In this document: in pieces, positions 8,392 to 17,186 of the stretch
Layout of the letters: each line of letters starts with the position of its first letter
Numbering within the stretch: position 1 is the stretch's first letter
Origin: Gemmatimonadota bacterium
GTDB lineage: Bacteria; Gemmatimonadota; Gemmatimonadetes; Gemmatimonadales; GWC2-71-9
Reading direction: 5' to 3'
Length of the DNA stretch: 64,000 bases
NCBI GenBank assembly: GCA_025357945.1
Contig: JANYLJ010000003.1
Location: 1 to 64,000 of the forward strand
Notes under the pieces: generated by a model
The model's input: the letters and a program-made list of their open reading frames with translations, nothing else
Database searches by the model: none
Told to the model about the DNA's origin: nothing
Made by a program: the position numbers and the translations under genes

Positions 8392-9093
8392 ATGTCCTAC
8401 GGAAACTACATTCTGCGAACCGGCCTCGGTGTCATCGGCCAATTCGAGCTGGTGTTGGGCAGCCACTATTACGCAAGAGATTTTCGCGATACCCGGCCAG
8501 TATTGGACTTGGGACCGGGCCGGTGCTGGTTTACCAAACAGAGCCCCCATGACATCGTGGCGGTCGACATCGAAGCGGAAATCGTCTCGCACTACGCCAA
8601 GGAAGGTCTGCAAATACGCGAAGGCTCGGCATACGAGATTCCGTTCCCGGACAGCTACTTTGCCGGCGTTTTTTGCTGCTGGTTATTCGAGCACATTTCC
8701 GACCTCGACCGTGCAATGCGCGAGGTGCGGCGGGTTCTCAAGCCAGGGGGAAAGCTGCTGCTGATCGTTCCTTCGGCGAAGTTGCGCCAGTTTTGGGACG
8801 ATTACACCCATATCCGCCCGTTTACGCATACGTCGCTAAGACAATTGGCTGAAAACAACGAATTCGTGGACGTCGCCACGCAAGACATGCCGTATTCACG
8901 CGGTGCCCTCGTGATTCTCAGGACTGCTGGTCCGGCAGCCTGCCGTTCATGGCTGCGCTTTACCGATACGTTCTGGCGGGGGCTGGGCCTGACTAACACC
9001 GGCAATGTCGAGCTTCGGTGTTTCAAGCCAGCGGACCGGGCTGACGCCGTAGAACCTGGGCCCGGCATCTCACGCGCTTTCCCGGTGGAATAG
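8392..9093 (+). CDS. Class I SAM-dependent methyltransferase
   Basis: 233 residues. Motif I (VLDLGPGRCWF, about 37-47), an acidic residue after strand 2 (IVAVDIEAE), then the Methyltransf_11-type segment EIPFPDSYFAGVFCCWLFEHI and VRRVLKPGGKLLLIVPS. This is a Rossmann methyltransferase using S-adenosylmethionine. Its position between chain-length and flippase genes suggests it methylates a sugar or a lipid-linked intermediate; the acceptor cannot be read from sequence. DNA here is about 53% G+C in a sampled 60-base line (8641), lower than the flanks. Confidence 0.75.
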   Translation: MSYGNYILRTGLGVIGQFELVLGSHYYARDFRDTRPVLDLGPGRCWFTKQSPHDIVAVDIEAEIVSHYAKEGLQIREGSAYEIPFPDSYFAGVFCCWLFEHISDLDRAMREVRRVLKPGGKLLLIVPSAKLRQFWDDYTHIRPFTHTSLRQLAENNEFVDVATQDMPYSRGALVILRTAGPAACRSWLRFTDTFWRGLGLTNTGNVELRCFKPADRADAVEPGPGISRAFPVE

Positions 9094-9105
9094 ATCGAGA
9101 CGAGG

Positions 9106-10428
9106 ATGTTGGAATCCGGTGGCTCCAATCGTTCAGACGAGACGTTGTCGGTCTCTTCGCGATTTCGGCGCGCTGCGGCCTGGTCGCTAGTTGGTGCGTT
9201 GATATCCCGGGGTGCCTTGCTGATCGGAACGTTCGCAAGCGCTCGCCTGCTGGGGGCGGCAGGCTTGGGAGAATTTGGAACAATCCAGAGCACCACAACG
9301 CTGGTTGGGGTCTTTGCAGGACTCGGACTCGCGACGACCGCCGCTCGCTTCGTTTCCCAACTGCGGTCGGAACATCCATCCCGTTGCGCTGCTTCGGTCC
9401 GCGCGTCGCTCTACATGAGTTTGGCGGTCGGAATCATTGTTGCCGGTGCGACCGTCCCGTTCACATCAAAGATCGCAAGCGGCTTGCTTGCCGCACCACA
9501 CTTGGGGGCGGCGCTCCGTTGGTCGTTGCCCTTGATTCCCGCCAGTGCCGTGCTCGGCGTTCTGACCGGTACTCTACTCGGATACGAAGAATTCCGGTTG
9601 TGGACGATATTGACGGGATTGCGTGGCATCCTGGGCGGGGTCGGTTCTGTCGTTGGCGCTCGCGTGGCGGGAGTAGGGGGAATGACCGCCGGATTCACTT
9701 CCGCGGAAGTCATCTCCGCCGCGCTTTTCGGATTCTTTCTTCGCCGAAAGCGACTCCGCAACCACCCGTTCGATTTGGTCCTGACGTTGGGCGAAGTACG
9801 GCCGGTGCTCCAATTCGGCGTTCCCGCAATGCTGAGTGGGATTGCCGTGATGCCGGCCTTGTGGTTCGGCAGATTACTGCTGCTTCATCAGGCAGGCGGG
9901 TTCACGCAAGCCGGTCTTTTCGACGCCGCGACCAAGTGGGGAACTCTCGTGTTGTTCGTTCCATCGTCAATTGCGCCCATTCAGCTGCCGTTGCTATCAA
10001 ACCTGCTCGCGACGGGAAATTCCGAAGGATTCCGGCGGGTGGTTCGTGAGACTTCGTTGATCAGCACCCTCTCGTGTGCCCTTCCAAGTCTCCTGTTGGC
10101 CGCGTGTTCGCCCTGGTTTATGGCTGTCTACGGGTCGGCGTTTCGTATCGGTTGGCCTGTTCTCGTAATCGTTTTGCTAGGGACTATTCCCAATGCTCTG
10201 AATACGGTGCTTGGGCAGGCGCTAATCAGCGTCGGTGCCGTGTGGCGTCGGTTCGCTTGGGATTGCTTGCTTGCAGCTGTCATCGCGTCATCGGCGTACT
10301 GGTTAATCGCCCCCCTCGGCGCGCTCGGGCTCGGTGCGGCGCTGCTGATGGGGTATTCAGTCATCGCCGTGGTTCTCGCCTGTGACCTCTGGCTGAGTGG
10401 CGTAGCCCTGCGCCCTCGCGTCGCCTAG
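9106..10428 (+). CDS. Polysaccharide flippase (Wzx/MATE-like, MVF superfamily)
   Basis: 440 residues, almost wholly hydrophobic, with about 12-14 membrane helices. The N-terminus RAAAWSLVGALISRGALLIGTFASARLLG and AAGLGEFGTIQ match the start of O-antigen/polysaccharide flippases, where the first helix is followed by 'ARxLGxxxxGxxxxxxS'. It should move lipid-linked repeat units across the inner membrane. It starts 13 bases after the methyltransferase and stops five bases before the polymerase. Confidence 0.8.
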   Translation: MLESGGSNRSDETLSVSSRFRRAAAWSLVGALISRGALLIGTFASARLLGAAGLGEFGTIQSTTTLVGVFAGLGLATTAARFVSQLRSEHPSRCAASVRASLYMSLAVGIIVAGATVPFTSKIASGLLAAPHLGAALRWSLPLIPASAVLGVLTGTLLGYEEFRLWTILTGLRGILGGVGSVVGARVAGVGGMTAGFTSAEVISAALFGFFLRRKRLRNHPFDLVLTLGEVRPVLQFGVPAMLSGIAVMPALWFGRLLLLHQAGGFTQAGLFDAATKWGTLVLFVPSSIAPIQLPLLSNLLATGNSEGFRRVVRETSLISTLSCALPSLLLAACSPWFMAVYGSAFRIGWPVLVIVLLGTIPNALNTVLGQALISVGAVWRRFAWDCLLAAVIASSAYWLIAPLGALGLGAALLMGYSVIAVVLACDLWLSGVALRPRVA

Positions 10429-10432
10429 CGCC

Positions 10433-11872
10433 TTGATCACGACGCAACGATTTGCCGGTCGGCGGTCGGCGTTGGCTTGGTCAATTCTTGGCGGTGCCGC
10501 CATCGTTGCCATGCTCGTGTCGCCGCACATCTGGAAGTTTCCGTCGGCACTTCTGCCGGCCACGGTTTTTCTGATTGCGCCGATCGTGATTCCTTGTTTC
10601 GTATCCCGATCCAACCGCCCCCTGTCACCTCACAATTGGGCGCTTGTCGTCCTCTTCGTTTGCACGGTCGGCGTGCCCGTTGTGATGGTGTGGGAAGGGC
10701 CGGCGCGAGGCGTACTTCCGATCATGCCAGATGATGATGCGATCGGTGTTGCGCTACGCTTGCAGGCGGCTGTTCTGGTCGCGTTCTTGGTGGGCTTGGT
10801 TTCTTGGAACCCCGCATTCGCCAAGCCCGGACCCAGGTCTCAACCGTCCGGATCTGGCCTGCTGCCTCGCGAGATTGTTCTGTTCGCGTTCGCGGGCGTC
10901 GCTGGGCTTTGGCTGACGTTCGGCAGCATTGAGGCGGTGTTTCACTTTTTCTCCAACCCGGCTGAGTTCGCGAACGAATCGGCTGATCCCACAGTGCGGA
11001 AAGCACTCGGCCTGATACTGCGCCCATTTCTGATTCTCAGCGTCATCGGCTGGTGGAGCAAACGGGTCGTCGAGCATCACTCCACGAGTCTTCGAGTTGT
11101 CGAGACGGCGATCGCCGTCATCGTTATCATCATCGTGGGCATCTCCTACAGCTTCAACCGCGCGGCGTTCGCTGTGCCCATCGTAGCCCTCCTTAGCGCC
11201 TATTCAGGCTGGGTACGCCGCCCGCCGCTCCTGACATTGGTCTTGCTCTCCCTGTTCGGGTTTGGATCACTGATTGCGATCGGTTCATACAGAAGTTCCG
11301 GATTTGACGCCGGAGACGTCCTGCGAGACCCGGATGCGCAAGGATTTCTGTGGGATCAAGTCCATCCGCTCGACCAATTGCAGATCTACGGCGGGGGGCC
11401 GCAGTTCACGGCGTTCCTGATTCGGGCGAACGAGCTCTCGCGATCCGAGGCAGGCGGGACGTTGTTTGGTTCGCTCGTTTCGCCAGTTCCAATATTTGGC
11501 AAACCGTTTCGATCTGCCAGCGGCCCGGTTGTCTACAACCGATTGATCTACGGTACTTCGACGATCCTCGACCAGCTCATCCCGTTTCCGGGCGAATTGT
11601 TCATCAACGTTGGATTGCTCGGGACGTTGCTCGTGTTTGTGGTTCTGGGAATGATCGTTCGACAACTTGATCACTACTACGAGATAGCTTCAAGCCCGCT
11701 GCAATCTTACATCGCGTTTTACACGACGGCGTGGGTCCTGTATCTCGTCCCTGGAAGCCTATCGGCTGTTGCCCAGATCTTCGTTTACTTTTTTTGGCCG
11801 ATCTACGCGTACCTTGTGCTACACAGATGGCATCACCGCCGCCAGTCGGCGGGCGCACTCGTGGGAGGCTGA
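10433..11872 (+). CDS. O-antigen/repeat-unit polymerase (Wzy-like) membrane protein
   Basis: 479 residues with 10-12 membrane helices and a large loop (about 290-380, containing YRSSGFDAGDVLRDPDAQGF) between late helices, the usual Wzy topology. The segment SYSFNRAAFAVPIVALL is like the 'sxsRgaxl' motif seen in repeat-unit polymerases. Wzy sequences diverge strongly, so the assignment leans on topology and on the flippase directly upstream. The start is TTG at 10433, four bases after the flippase stop. Confidence 0.7.
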   Translation: MITTQRFAGRRSALAWSILGGAAIVAMLVSPHIWKFPSALLPATVFLIAPIVIPCFVSRSNRPLSPHNWALVVLFVCTVGVPVVMVWEGPARGVLPIMPDDDAIGVALRLQAAVLVAFLVGLVSWNPAFAKPGPRSQPSGSGLLPREIVLFAFAGVAGLWLTFGSIEAVFHFFSNPAEFANESADPTVRKALGLILRPFLILSVIGWWSKRVVEHHSTSLRVVETAIAVIVIIIVGISYSFNRAAFAVPIVALLSAYSGWVRRPPLLTLVLLSLFGFGSLIAIGSYRSSGFDAGDVLRDPDAQGFLWDQVHPLDQLQIYGGGPQFTAFLIRANELSRSEAGGTLFGSLVSPVPIFGKPFRSASGPVVYNRLIYGTSTILDQLIPFPGELFINVGLLGTLLVFVVLGMIVRQLDHYYEIASSPLQSYIAFYTTAWVLYLVPGSLSAVAQIFVYFFWPIYAYLVLHRWHHRRQSAGALVGG

Positions 11873-11878
11873 CTCGAA

Positions 11879-12985
11879 ATGCGATTGTGCCTGGTGGGGG
11901 GGATCTTCGACAAGTCTCGCGAGTATCGCGAACGTCACCGATATACGCCCGAAACGTTGCTGGCCGATGCGCTCGAATCCCTAGGGGTCGAGGTAACGCG
12001 ACTTGGTCACCGCACTTTTCGCCCATCGCCGGCCCACGACGTCGTACATGTTCACCACTACGGCGGTGCAGCGTTACGCGCAGCGTCGCAGTCACGCACG
12101 CCGTTCGTGTTTACCGGTCATGATCTACGTCTGTTGAATGGATGGCCCGTGTCGGCGGCGTGGCGTCACGGGTACCGGTTCGTGACCGATATGGCCGACG
12201 GTCTGGTCGCTCTGTCACGCCGGGAGCTTGCATTTCTCCGAACGCGGGGAGATCCGGCGAGTATCATTCGCCGGATCCCCAATGGGATTCGCAGCGACAT
12301 CTACCGGCGACTGGATGTTCCCGAGACCGGCCAACTCGTGGCGCTCTGCGTTGCCCAACTCGATCCGATAAAGGGGATCGATGTCCTACTTCGTGCGGTC
12401 GCTTTGCTGCCCGATCTTCCCGTGCGAGTGCGACTCGTTTACCAGACCGCGGCGTTCGAGTCAACGTATCGTCGCCTTGCGTTGGAACTGGGCATCGAGG
12501 CCCAGGTACAGTTCATGGGGTTTCTGGCGCCGGGCGAATTAGTCCGGGAATACTCGGCCGCGACGATGTTGGTACTGCCGAGCCGCAGCGAGTCGCGACC
12601 CAGCGTGATCACCGAAGCGTTCCTGTGTGGAACGCCAGTAATCGCGAGCGATGTGGGCGCGGTTGGCGAGATGCTGGGCCCGCATGGACTCGTCACGCCG
12701 AGCGGAGACGTGGCTGCATTGGCAAACGCCATTCGCATGATGAGTGAGCGGCCGCGGTTGAATGCCGCTGAACGGGAATTGTTGCGCTCGTTCGCCTTAC
12801 GAGAAGCGAGCATCGAGGAGATGGCACAAGCTCACCTGCGACTGTATGACGAGGTAATTCGTGCGGGTCGGCGACGGCGCTCCGCTGTTCGACACATCTT
12901 CGCCACGGGGGTCCGGGCCGTCACGGACCTTGTTGAATGGCGACGCAATGTTGGCGCCGATGGCCAATGTCGTCTGGTGAAGTGA
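11879..12985 (+). CDS. Glycosyltransferase, GT4 family
   Basis: 368 residues with a GT-B fold. The N-terminal half begins MRLCLVGGIF and contains HVHHYGGAAL and FVFTGHDLRLL. The C-terminal half carries the GT4 nucleotide-sugar signature, ALCVAQLDPIKGIDVLLRA and SRSESRPSVITEAFLCG with the two Glu of the EX7E motif, then TPVIASDVGAVGEM. It should add one sugar of the repeat unit on the cytoplasmic side. Donor and linkage are unknown. The stop overlaps the next gene's likely GTG by four bases (GTGA). Confidence 0.82.
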   Translation: MRLCLVGGIFDKSREYRERHRYTPETLLADALESLGVEVTRLGHRTFRPSPAHDVVHVHHYGGAALRAASQSRTPFVFTGHDLRLLNGWPVSAAWRHGYRFVTDMADGLVALSRRELAFLRTRGDPASIIRRIPNGIRSDIYRRLDVPETGQLVALCVAQLDPIKGIDVLLRAVALLPDLPVRVRLVYQTAAFESTYRRLALELGIEAQVQFMGFLAPGELVREYSAATMLVLPSRSESRPSVITEAFLCGTPVIASDVGAVGEMLGPHGLVTPSGDVAALANAIRMMSERPRLNAAERELLRSFALREASIEEMAQAHLRLYDEVIRAGRRRRSAVRHIFATGVRAVTDLVEWRRNVGADGQCRLVK

Positions 12986-14148
12986 CAACTGTGTTCATCA
13001 TTCATGTTGGTGTGACGAACTTTCCATCGATTCCGTGCTTCTTCGGGGGGGCGATTCAGCGCCGGATCTGGGAACTGGCCCGCACTCAAGCCGTGTCAGG
13101 CGACGAGGTCGCGATCGTCTCGATCGGGAAAGCTGGAGAAACCAAGACCATCGAAGGCATTCGGATCGTGTATATCCGTTGCCTCATGGCGGGGCCGCTG
13201 CGGCATCTTGAGTTCCTTGGCCGGGCGGCGCTGGCAATTCGGCGCATTTCACGCGGGCGGCGGCATGTGGTGGTTCATTTCCACAGTCAACCCGAGGGCG
13301 CACTGTTCCGTGCTGTCTTCCGCACGCCGGCCGTGTTGTCCTATGATTTCTTCCGCTTTCGGCGTGGCCGGAAGGGGTTGGTCGGCGTGATCATCAGATA
13401 CTGCCTGCTACGGTTCGATCACCTGCTGCCATGCTCCGAATATTGCAAGAAAGAATCAACCGACTACTGGGATCTGCCGGCTGGGCGAGTTAGTGTGCTG
13501 TACAACGGTGTCAACACTGATCAGTTTAGGCCCCTCGGACGCGGCCGGGCCGCGGAGCTGTCGGCCATTTCGTCGGCGAGTTGCATCGCATTGTACGTTG
13601 GCAGGATTGCCCGGCAAAAAGGTTCTGAAATCCTCATCGCTGCGGCGGAACGACTGGCGGCTCGTCGCATACCGGTTGCAGTGGTCGCCGCTGGCCCGAT
13701 TGGTCAATTCGACGCGGATGGAGATAACGGCGATTGGATCGGCCGCATGCGGCGTGCGGGAATTACGTATCTCGGAGCAATTCGTGAGGATCGCCTGGCC
13801 GCGATCTACTGCAGCGCCGACGTGTTCGTCATGCCGACTATCGAACTCGAAATGTTCGGCATGGCGGCCTTGGAGGCGCTCGCATGCGGAGTCCCCGTGA
13901 TTGCGACGGATCACGGAGGGCTGCCGGAGGTGATTACGGTCGATTGCGGCGTTTTTGTACCGGTGAGCGATGCCATCGCGCTGGCTTCGGCGGTGGAGCG
14001 GCTGGTACTTGATCCCGGCGAACGCGCCCAACTTGCGGCCGCGGCGGTAGAGCGCGCCGAAGTATTTTCCTGGAACGCAATCGCCCGAAGGGCTCGCACC
14101 CACTACGCGGCGGCGCTTGGCGAATCGGCGCGGAACGGGTCCGAATGA
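12982..14148 (+). CDS. Glycosyltransferase, GT4 family
   Basis: About 388 residues. GTG at 12982 gives the tight GTGA overlap with the preceding glycosyltransferase; ATG at 12967 in the same frame is an alternative. The acceptor-side half starts VFIIHVGVTNF; a basic stretch, RISRGRRHVVVHFHSQPEG, follows. The donor half has LYVGRIARQKGSEILIAAAE and PTIELEMFGMAALEALACG (EX7E), then VPVIATDHGGLPEV. It is likely a cytoplasmic sugar transferase for the same glycan. It overlaps the next methyltransferase by ATGA. Confidence 0.82.
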   Translation: MTTVFIIHVGVTNFPSIPCFFGGAIQRRIWELARTQAVSGDEVAIVSIGKAGETKTIEGIRIVYIRCLMAGPLRHLEFLGRAALAIRRISRGRRHVVVHFHSQPEGALFRAVFRTPAVLSYDFFRFRRGRKGLVGVIIRYCLLRFDHLLPCSEYCKKESTDYWDLPAGRVSVLYNGVNTDQFRPLGRGRAAELSAISSASCIALYVGRIARQKGSEILIAAAERLAARRIPVAVVAAGPIGQFDADGDNGDWIGRMRRAGITYLGAIREDRLAAIYCSADVFVMPTIELEMFGMAALEALACGVPVIATDHGGLPEVITVDCGVFVPVSDAIALASAVERLVLDPGERAQLAAAAVERAEVFSWNAIARRARTHYAAALGESARNGSE

Positions 14149-14963
14149 GTGCCACGGCTCAGGCTGTATCGGGCATTGAACTCGAGCAATTGCTCCTGCG
14201 CACGCTCCCGATCTACGAACTCCCGGGGCAGGCATATTGGCGCGCGCTGGAACTGTCCGCAATCATGGATCTCAAGGATACAGTTGAATTCGACCGTCCC
14301 ATCCTCGAGATCGGGTGCGCCGATGGCGTGTTTGCGTCGCTGGTGTTCGACCAGATTGATGACGGCATCGATATCAATGAACGCGGGCTAGCGCGGGCGC
14401 GACGCAAGGGCGTCCCGTATCGTCGCGTGCATCTCATGGACGCGCGGAAGATGACATTCTCAGCTGAATCCTTCGGAACCGTGTTCGCCAACTGCGTCAT
14501 TGAACACATTCCCGATCTTCCAGCGGTATTGGCGTCGAGCCACACGATCCTGCGTGATGGCGGACGATTCGTCGCCACGGTGCCCCTGCTGGGGATGAAC
14601 GACCATCTGACTTTTCGATCCAAGCGGTATTCTGACCTGCGACGACGGCAACTCGTGCACCTGAACCTGCACGACGCGGACGGGTGGCAGTCCGTCTTCA
14701 GGAGTGCAGGGTTCAGGGAATTCGAACTGCGGCCGTACATTCGTGGCGGCCAGTGCGAGTTGTGGGACCGGCTTGACGCGCCGATTTGTTTAGGAATATC
14801 CGGACGATGGAACATCGGCGCGGCGCTTCGACTTGCTACCCACGCTCTTCCGCACGGCATCCGCGGCTGGATCCATCGATCGCTGGCTCGCTGGATCGCG
14901 GTGAAGGATGCCCGGCTGCGCCACGGACCGCCGTGCGCAGCGGCAATTGTTGCCAGCAAATGA
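14145..14963 (+). CDS. Class I SAM-dependent methyltransferase
   Basis: 272 residues. Motif I is PILEIGCADGVFASL (about 51-65). Motif II carries the acidic residue in GIDINERGL. The Methyltransf_11 section reads MTFSAESFGTVFANCVIEHI, followed by HTILRDGGRFVATVPLLG. The C-terminal 100 residues are family-specific. It overlaps both neighbours by ATGA, so it is translated as part of the glycosyltransferase block; a sugar methylation is the simplest role, but the acceptor is not visible. Confidence 0.75.
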   Translation: MSATAQAVSGIELEQLLLRTLPIYELPGQAYWRALELSAIMDLKDTVEFDRPILEIGCADGVFASLVFDQIDDGIDINERGLARARRKGVPYRRVHLMDARKMTFSAESFGTVFANCVIEHIPDLPAVLASSHTILRDGGRFVATVPLLGMNDHLTFRSKRYSDLRRRQLVHLNLHDADGWQSVFRSAGFREFELRPYIRGGQCELWDRLDAPICLGISGRWNIGAALRLATHALPHGIRGWIHRSLARWIAVKDARLRHGPPCAAAIVASK

Positions 14964-15847
14964 CCGCTCGTGTCACTATCGGCATCCCGTTCTTGAACGC
15001 GGCAACCTGGCTGCCGCTCGCCATTCGCTCGGTCTTCGCGCAGTCGATCGACGAATGGGAATTATTCCTTGTGGACGACGGCTCGACCGACGAGTCTCTG
15101 CGCATCGCGTCATCCGTGAGCGACAATCGGGTGCACATCGTGGCGGATGGGCGGCAGCGTGGCCTCTCGCGGCGCTTGAACGAGATCACGGAGCGTGCGT
15201 CGACGTCGTTCGTCGCGCGAATGGACGCCGACGATGTCATGCATCCCGAGCGGCTCGCGCGCCAACTTGCGGAGTTCGATCGTACCGGCCAGATCGATGT
15301 GTGCGCCAGCCTTGCAGTTACGATCGATGAAGGCAATAGGCCGATCGGAGTTCGGGGGCTGGCGACGTCCCAGGCGAGCGCGATGAATGTGTTTGCGCAT
15401 GGGCTGTTTGTGCATCCGACTGTGATGTTCACTCGTGAGTGGGCATTGCGCCACCCGTACAGTGACCAGTACGTCCGTGCGGAAGATCGTCACTTGTGGT
15501 GCGCGTATTTTTCCCAACTCACGTTTCGGGTTATCGACGAGCCACTCTTGTTCTACCGGGAGCCGGCGCCGATTCGGCTCGGTCCCTACTTGGCGTCGAA
15601 CCGTTCCGTACGTAAGATTATCCGTGACCTTGGTCCGGAGCATCTCAGCCGGGTTCAGCGGACAGCTCTGGTATTTCGATCTCACGTCGCGGACGCGGTG
15701 CACCGGGCAGCGTCGCTGTCGGGTACCGATCACGTGTTTATGAAGCGTCGACATTCGGCGCTGTCCATTTCTGAGGCCCGGAAGTGCGGCGAGGTTCTGG
15801 CCCACATCGCCCGGACGTTCCTACCTGGTGTTGATCGTGCCGAATGA
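14960..15847 (+). CDS. Glycosyltransferase, GT2 family
   Basis: 295 residues from ATG at 14960, which overlaps the methyltransferase stop (ATGA). The frame is open further upstream but that part is out-of-frame methyltransferase sequence. GT-A hallmarks: VTIGIPFLNAATWLPLAIRS, LVDDGSTDES, and the metal-binding DxD in RMDADDVMHPERL. DRHLWCAYF resembles the 'ED' region near the acceptor site. It transfers a sugar from a nucleotide donor to the growing lipid-linked unit. Confidence 0.82.
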   Translation: MTARVTIGIPFLNAATWLPLAIRSVFAQSIDEWELFLVDDGSTDESLRIASSVSDNRVHIVADGRQRGLSRRLNEITERASTSFVARMDADDVMHPERLARQLAEFDRTGQIDVCASLAVTIDEGNRPIGVRGLATSQASAMNVFAHGLFVHPTVMFTREWALRHPYSDQYVRAEDRHLWCAYFSQLTFRVIDEPLLFYREPAPIRLGPYLASNRSVRKIIRDLGPEHLSRVQRTALVFRSHVADAVHRAASLSGTDHVFMKRRHSALSISEARKCGEVLAHIARTFLPGVDRAE

Positions 15848-17006
15848 CGCGGCAGCCCGGAAGTCCAACCGGGTACTTCTCGTTTCAACGGTTCCAATCA
15901 CGCTCTATCACCTCCGCGGCTTCGTGGAATGGTTGGCGAAACATGGTTATGAAGTTCATGTAGCTTCTGCGCCCCGCGAGCTCGAGACATTCGTCGCCGG
16001 GTGGCCATGTGTGGTTCACCGTTTGCCGTTGCGCCGTCGGATGTCGCCCTTTGCAGACCTCTGGGCCATCGCTTGCTTGACCCGCCTGATCTGGAAGATC
16101 GATCCCGCGGTGATTCACACTCATTCCCCGAAGGCGTCACTGTTAAGCATGCTGGCTGCATCGATTACCGCGCGTCGCCTGAAAATCTATCATGTGCATG
16201 GTGCACCGTTCGAGACTGCTACTGGCTTGTCGAGGCTTGTTCTCATCGTCAGCGAGCGGTTGACGGCGTACCTCGCCGACGAGGTATGGTGTGTGAGCAA
16301 TTCTGTGCTCCGACTTTTGACCGAGATCGGGGTGCCTCAGACGAAGATGCGGGTTCCTCAGAACGGGAGCATCGCAGGGGTCGAGGCGCGGCGGTCCTTC
16401 TCCCCTGACGCCAGGGCAGCGGATCGCATGGCGTCGCGTGAAAAGCTCGGCTTGGGCGTCGAGGATATTCTAGTAGGGTTTGTTGGTCGACTTTCCGGCG
16501 ATAAGGGGATTGACGAACTTCGTCATGCATGGGCATCACTTAGTCTGGCAAATTCGCATGCATATCTTGTCGTGGTCGGCGATATCGACGAACGTCAACC
16601 AATCTCAGGGGATCTTGAATCATGGCTCGCGAGCGGACCTCATGTCTTTCACATCCCACACACGATGGAGCCTGCCGCGTGGTTTGCCGCAATGGACGTT
16701 TTTGTTCTTCCGTCATACCGAGAAGGGTTTCCGGTTGTCGTCCTTGAGGCAGCGGCGATGGCTCTCCCGACGGTCGCGACCCGGGTAACCGGTTGCGTCG
16801 ACGGTGTAATCGATGGGTGCACCGGCGCTCTCGTCCCTGTCCGAGACGCGAACGCATTGGAGGGCGCAATTGGTCAGTATTTGAAGAGTGCCGCGTTGCG
16901 ACAATCTCACGGAATACAGGCCCGTGCCCGCGTACTCGCCGATTTCGAACCAACGGCGTTGTACAACGATTATCTTACTCACTATCGCCGAACACAGACC
17001 GAGTAG
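15828..17006 (+). CDS. Glycosyltransferase, GT4 family
   Basis: 392 residues from GTG at 15828 (GTG at 15837 also possible); it overlaps the GT2 gene by about 20 bases. The N-terminal half has VLLVSTVPITLYHLRGF, VIHTHSPKASLLSML and IYHVHGAPFETATG. The donor half has VGFVGRLSGDKGIDELRHAW and PSYREGFPVVVLEAAAMALP (EX7E-like), then TVATRVTGCVDGVIDGCTG. The HTHSPKA and VHG motifs are shared with the WbpH/PglA-like branch of GT4. A sampled line in this gene (16561) is about 48% G+C. Confidence 0.82.
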   Translation: MLIVPNDAAARKSNRVLLVSTVPITLYHLRGFVEWLAKHGYEVHVASAPRELETFVAGWPCVVHRLPLRRRMSPFADLWAIACLTRLIWKIDPAVIHTHSPKASLLSMLAASITARRLKIYHVHGAPFETATGLSRLVLIVSERLTAYLADEVWCVSNSVLRLLTEIGVPQTKMRVPQNGSIAGVEARRSFSPDARAADRMASREKLGLGVEDILVGFVGRLSGDKGIDELRHAWASLSLANSHAYLVVVGDIDERQPISGDLESWLASGPHVFHIPHTMEPAAWFAAMDVFVLPSYREGFPVVVLEAAAMALPTVATRVTGCVDGVIDGCTGALVPVRDANALEGAIGQYLKSAALRQSHGIQARARVLADFEPTALYNDYLTHYRRTQTE

Positions 17007-17080
17007 CGTTGGCAGACGTTCGAGCGGAGACGCGATGCCATCCCTCGGCCACGCCGAACGCTAATGATCAAGATCTCAGT

Positions 17081-17170
17081 ACCACGCGGGTTGTCCTCGT
17101 CACTGGGGCTTCCGGGTTTGTCGGCACACCCATGTGCCCGCGCTTCCGGCGTCGCCCGTTTGTCGTCTAG
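17081..17170 (+). pseudogene. N-terminal remnant of a second NAD-dependent epimerase
   Basis: One frame reads RVVLVTGASGFVGTPMCPRF and hits a stop at 17168-17170. VLVTGASGFVGT is the exact start of an extended-SDR epimerase Rossmann fold, yet nothing of the rest of the protein follows. The intact epimerase begins 17 bases downstream with its own copy of the motif (VVITGAAGFVGT). No start codon or ribosome site is evident. I read it as the 5' stump of an epimerase whose 3' part lies at 18141-18512. Confidence 0.65.
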
Positions 17171-17186
17171 ACTTGGGATACACCCG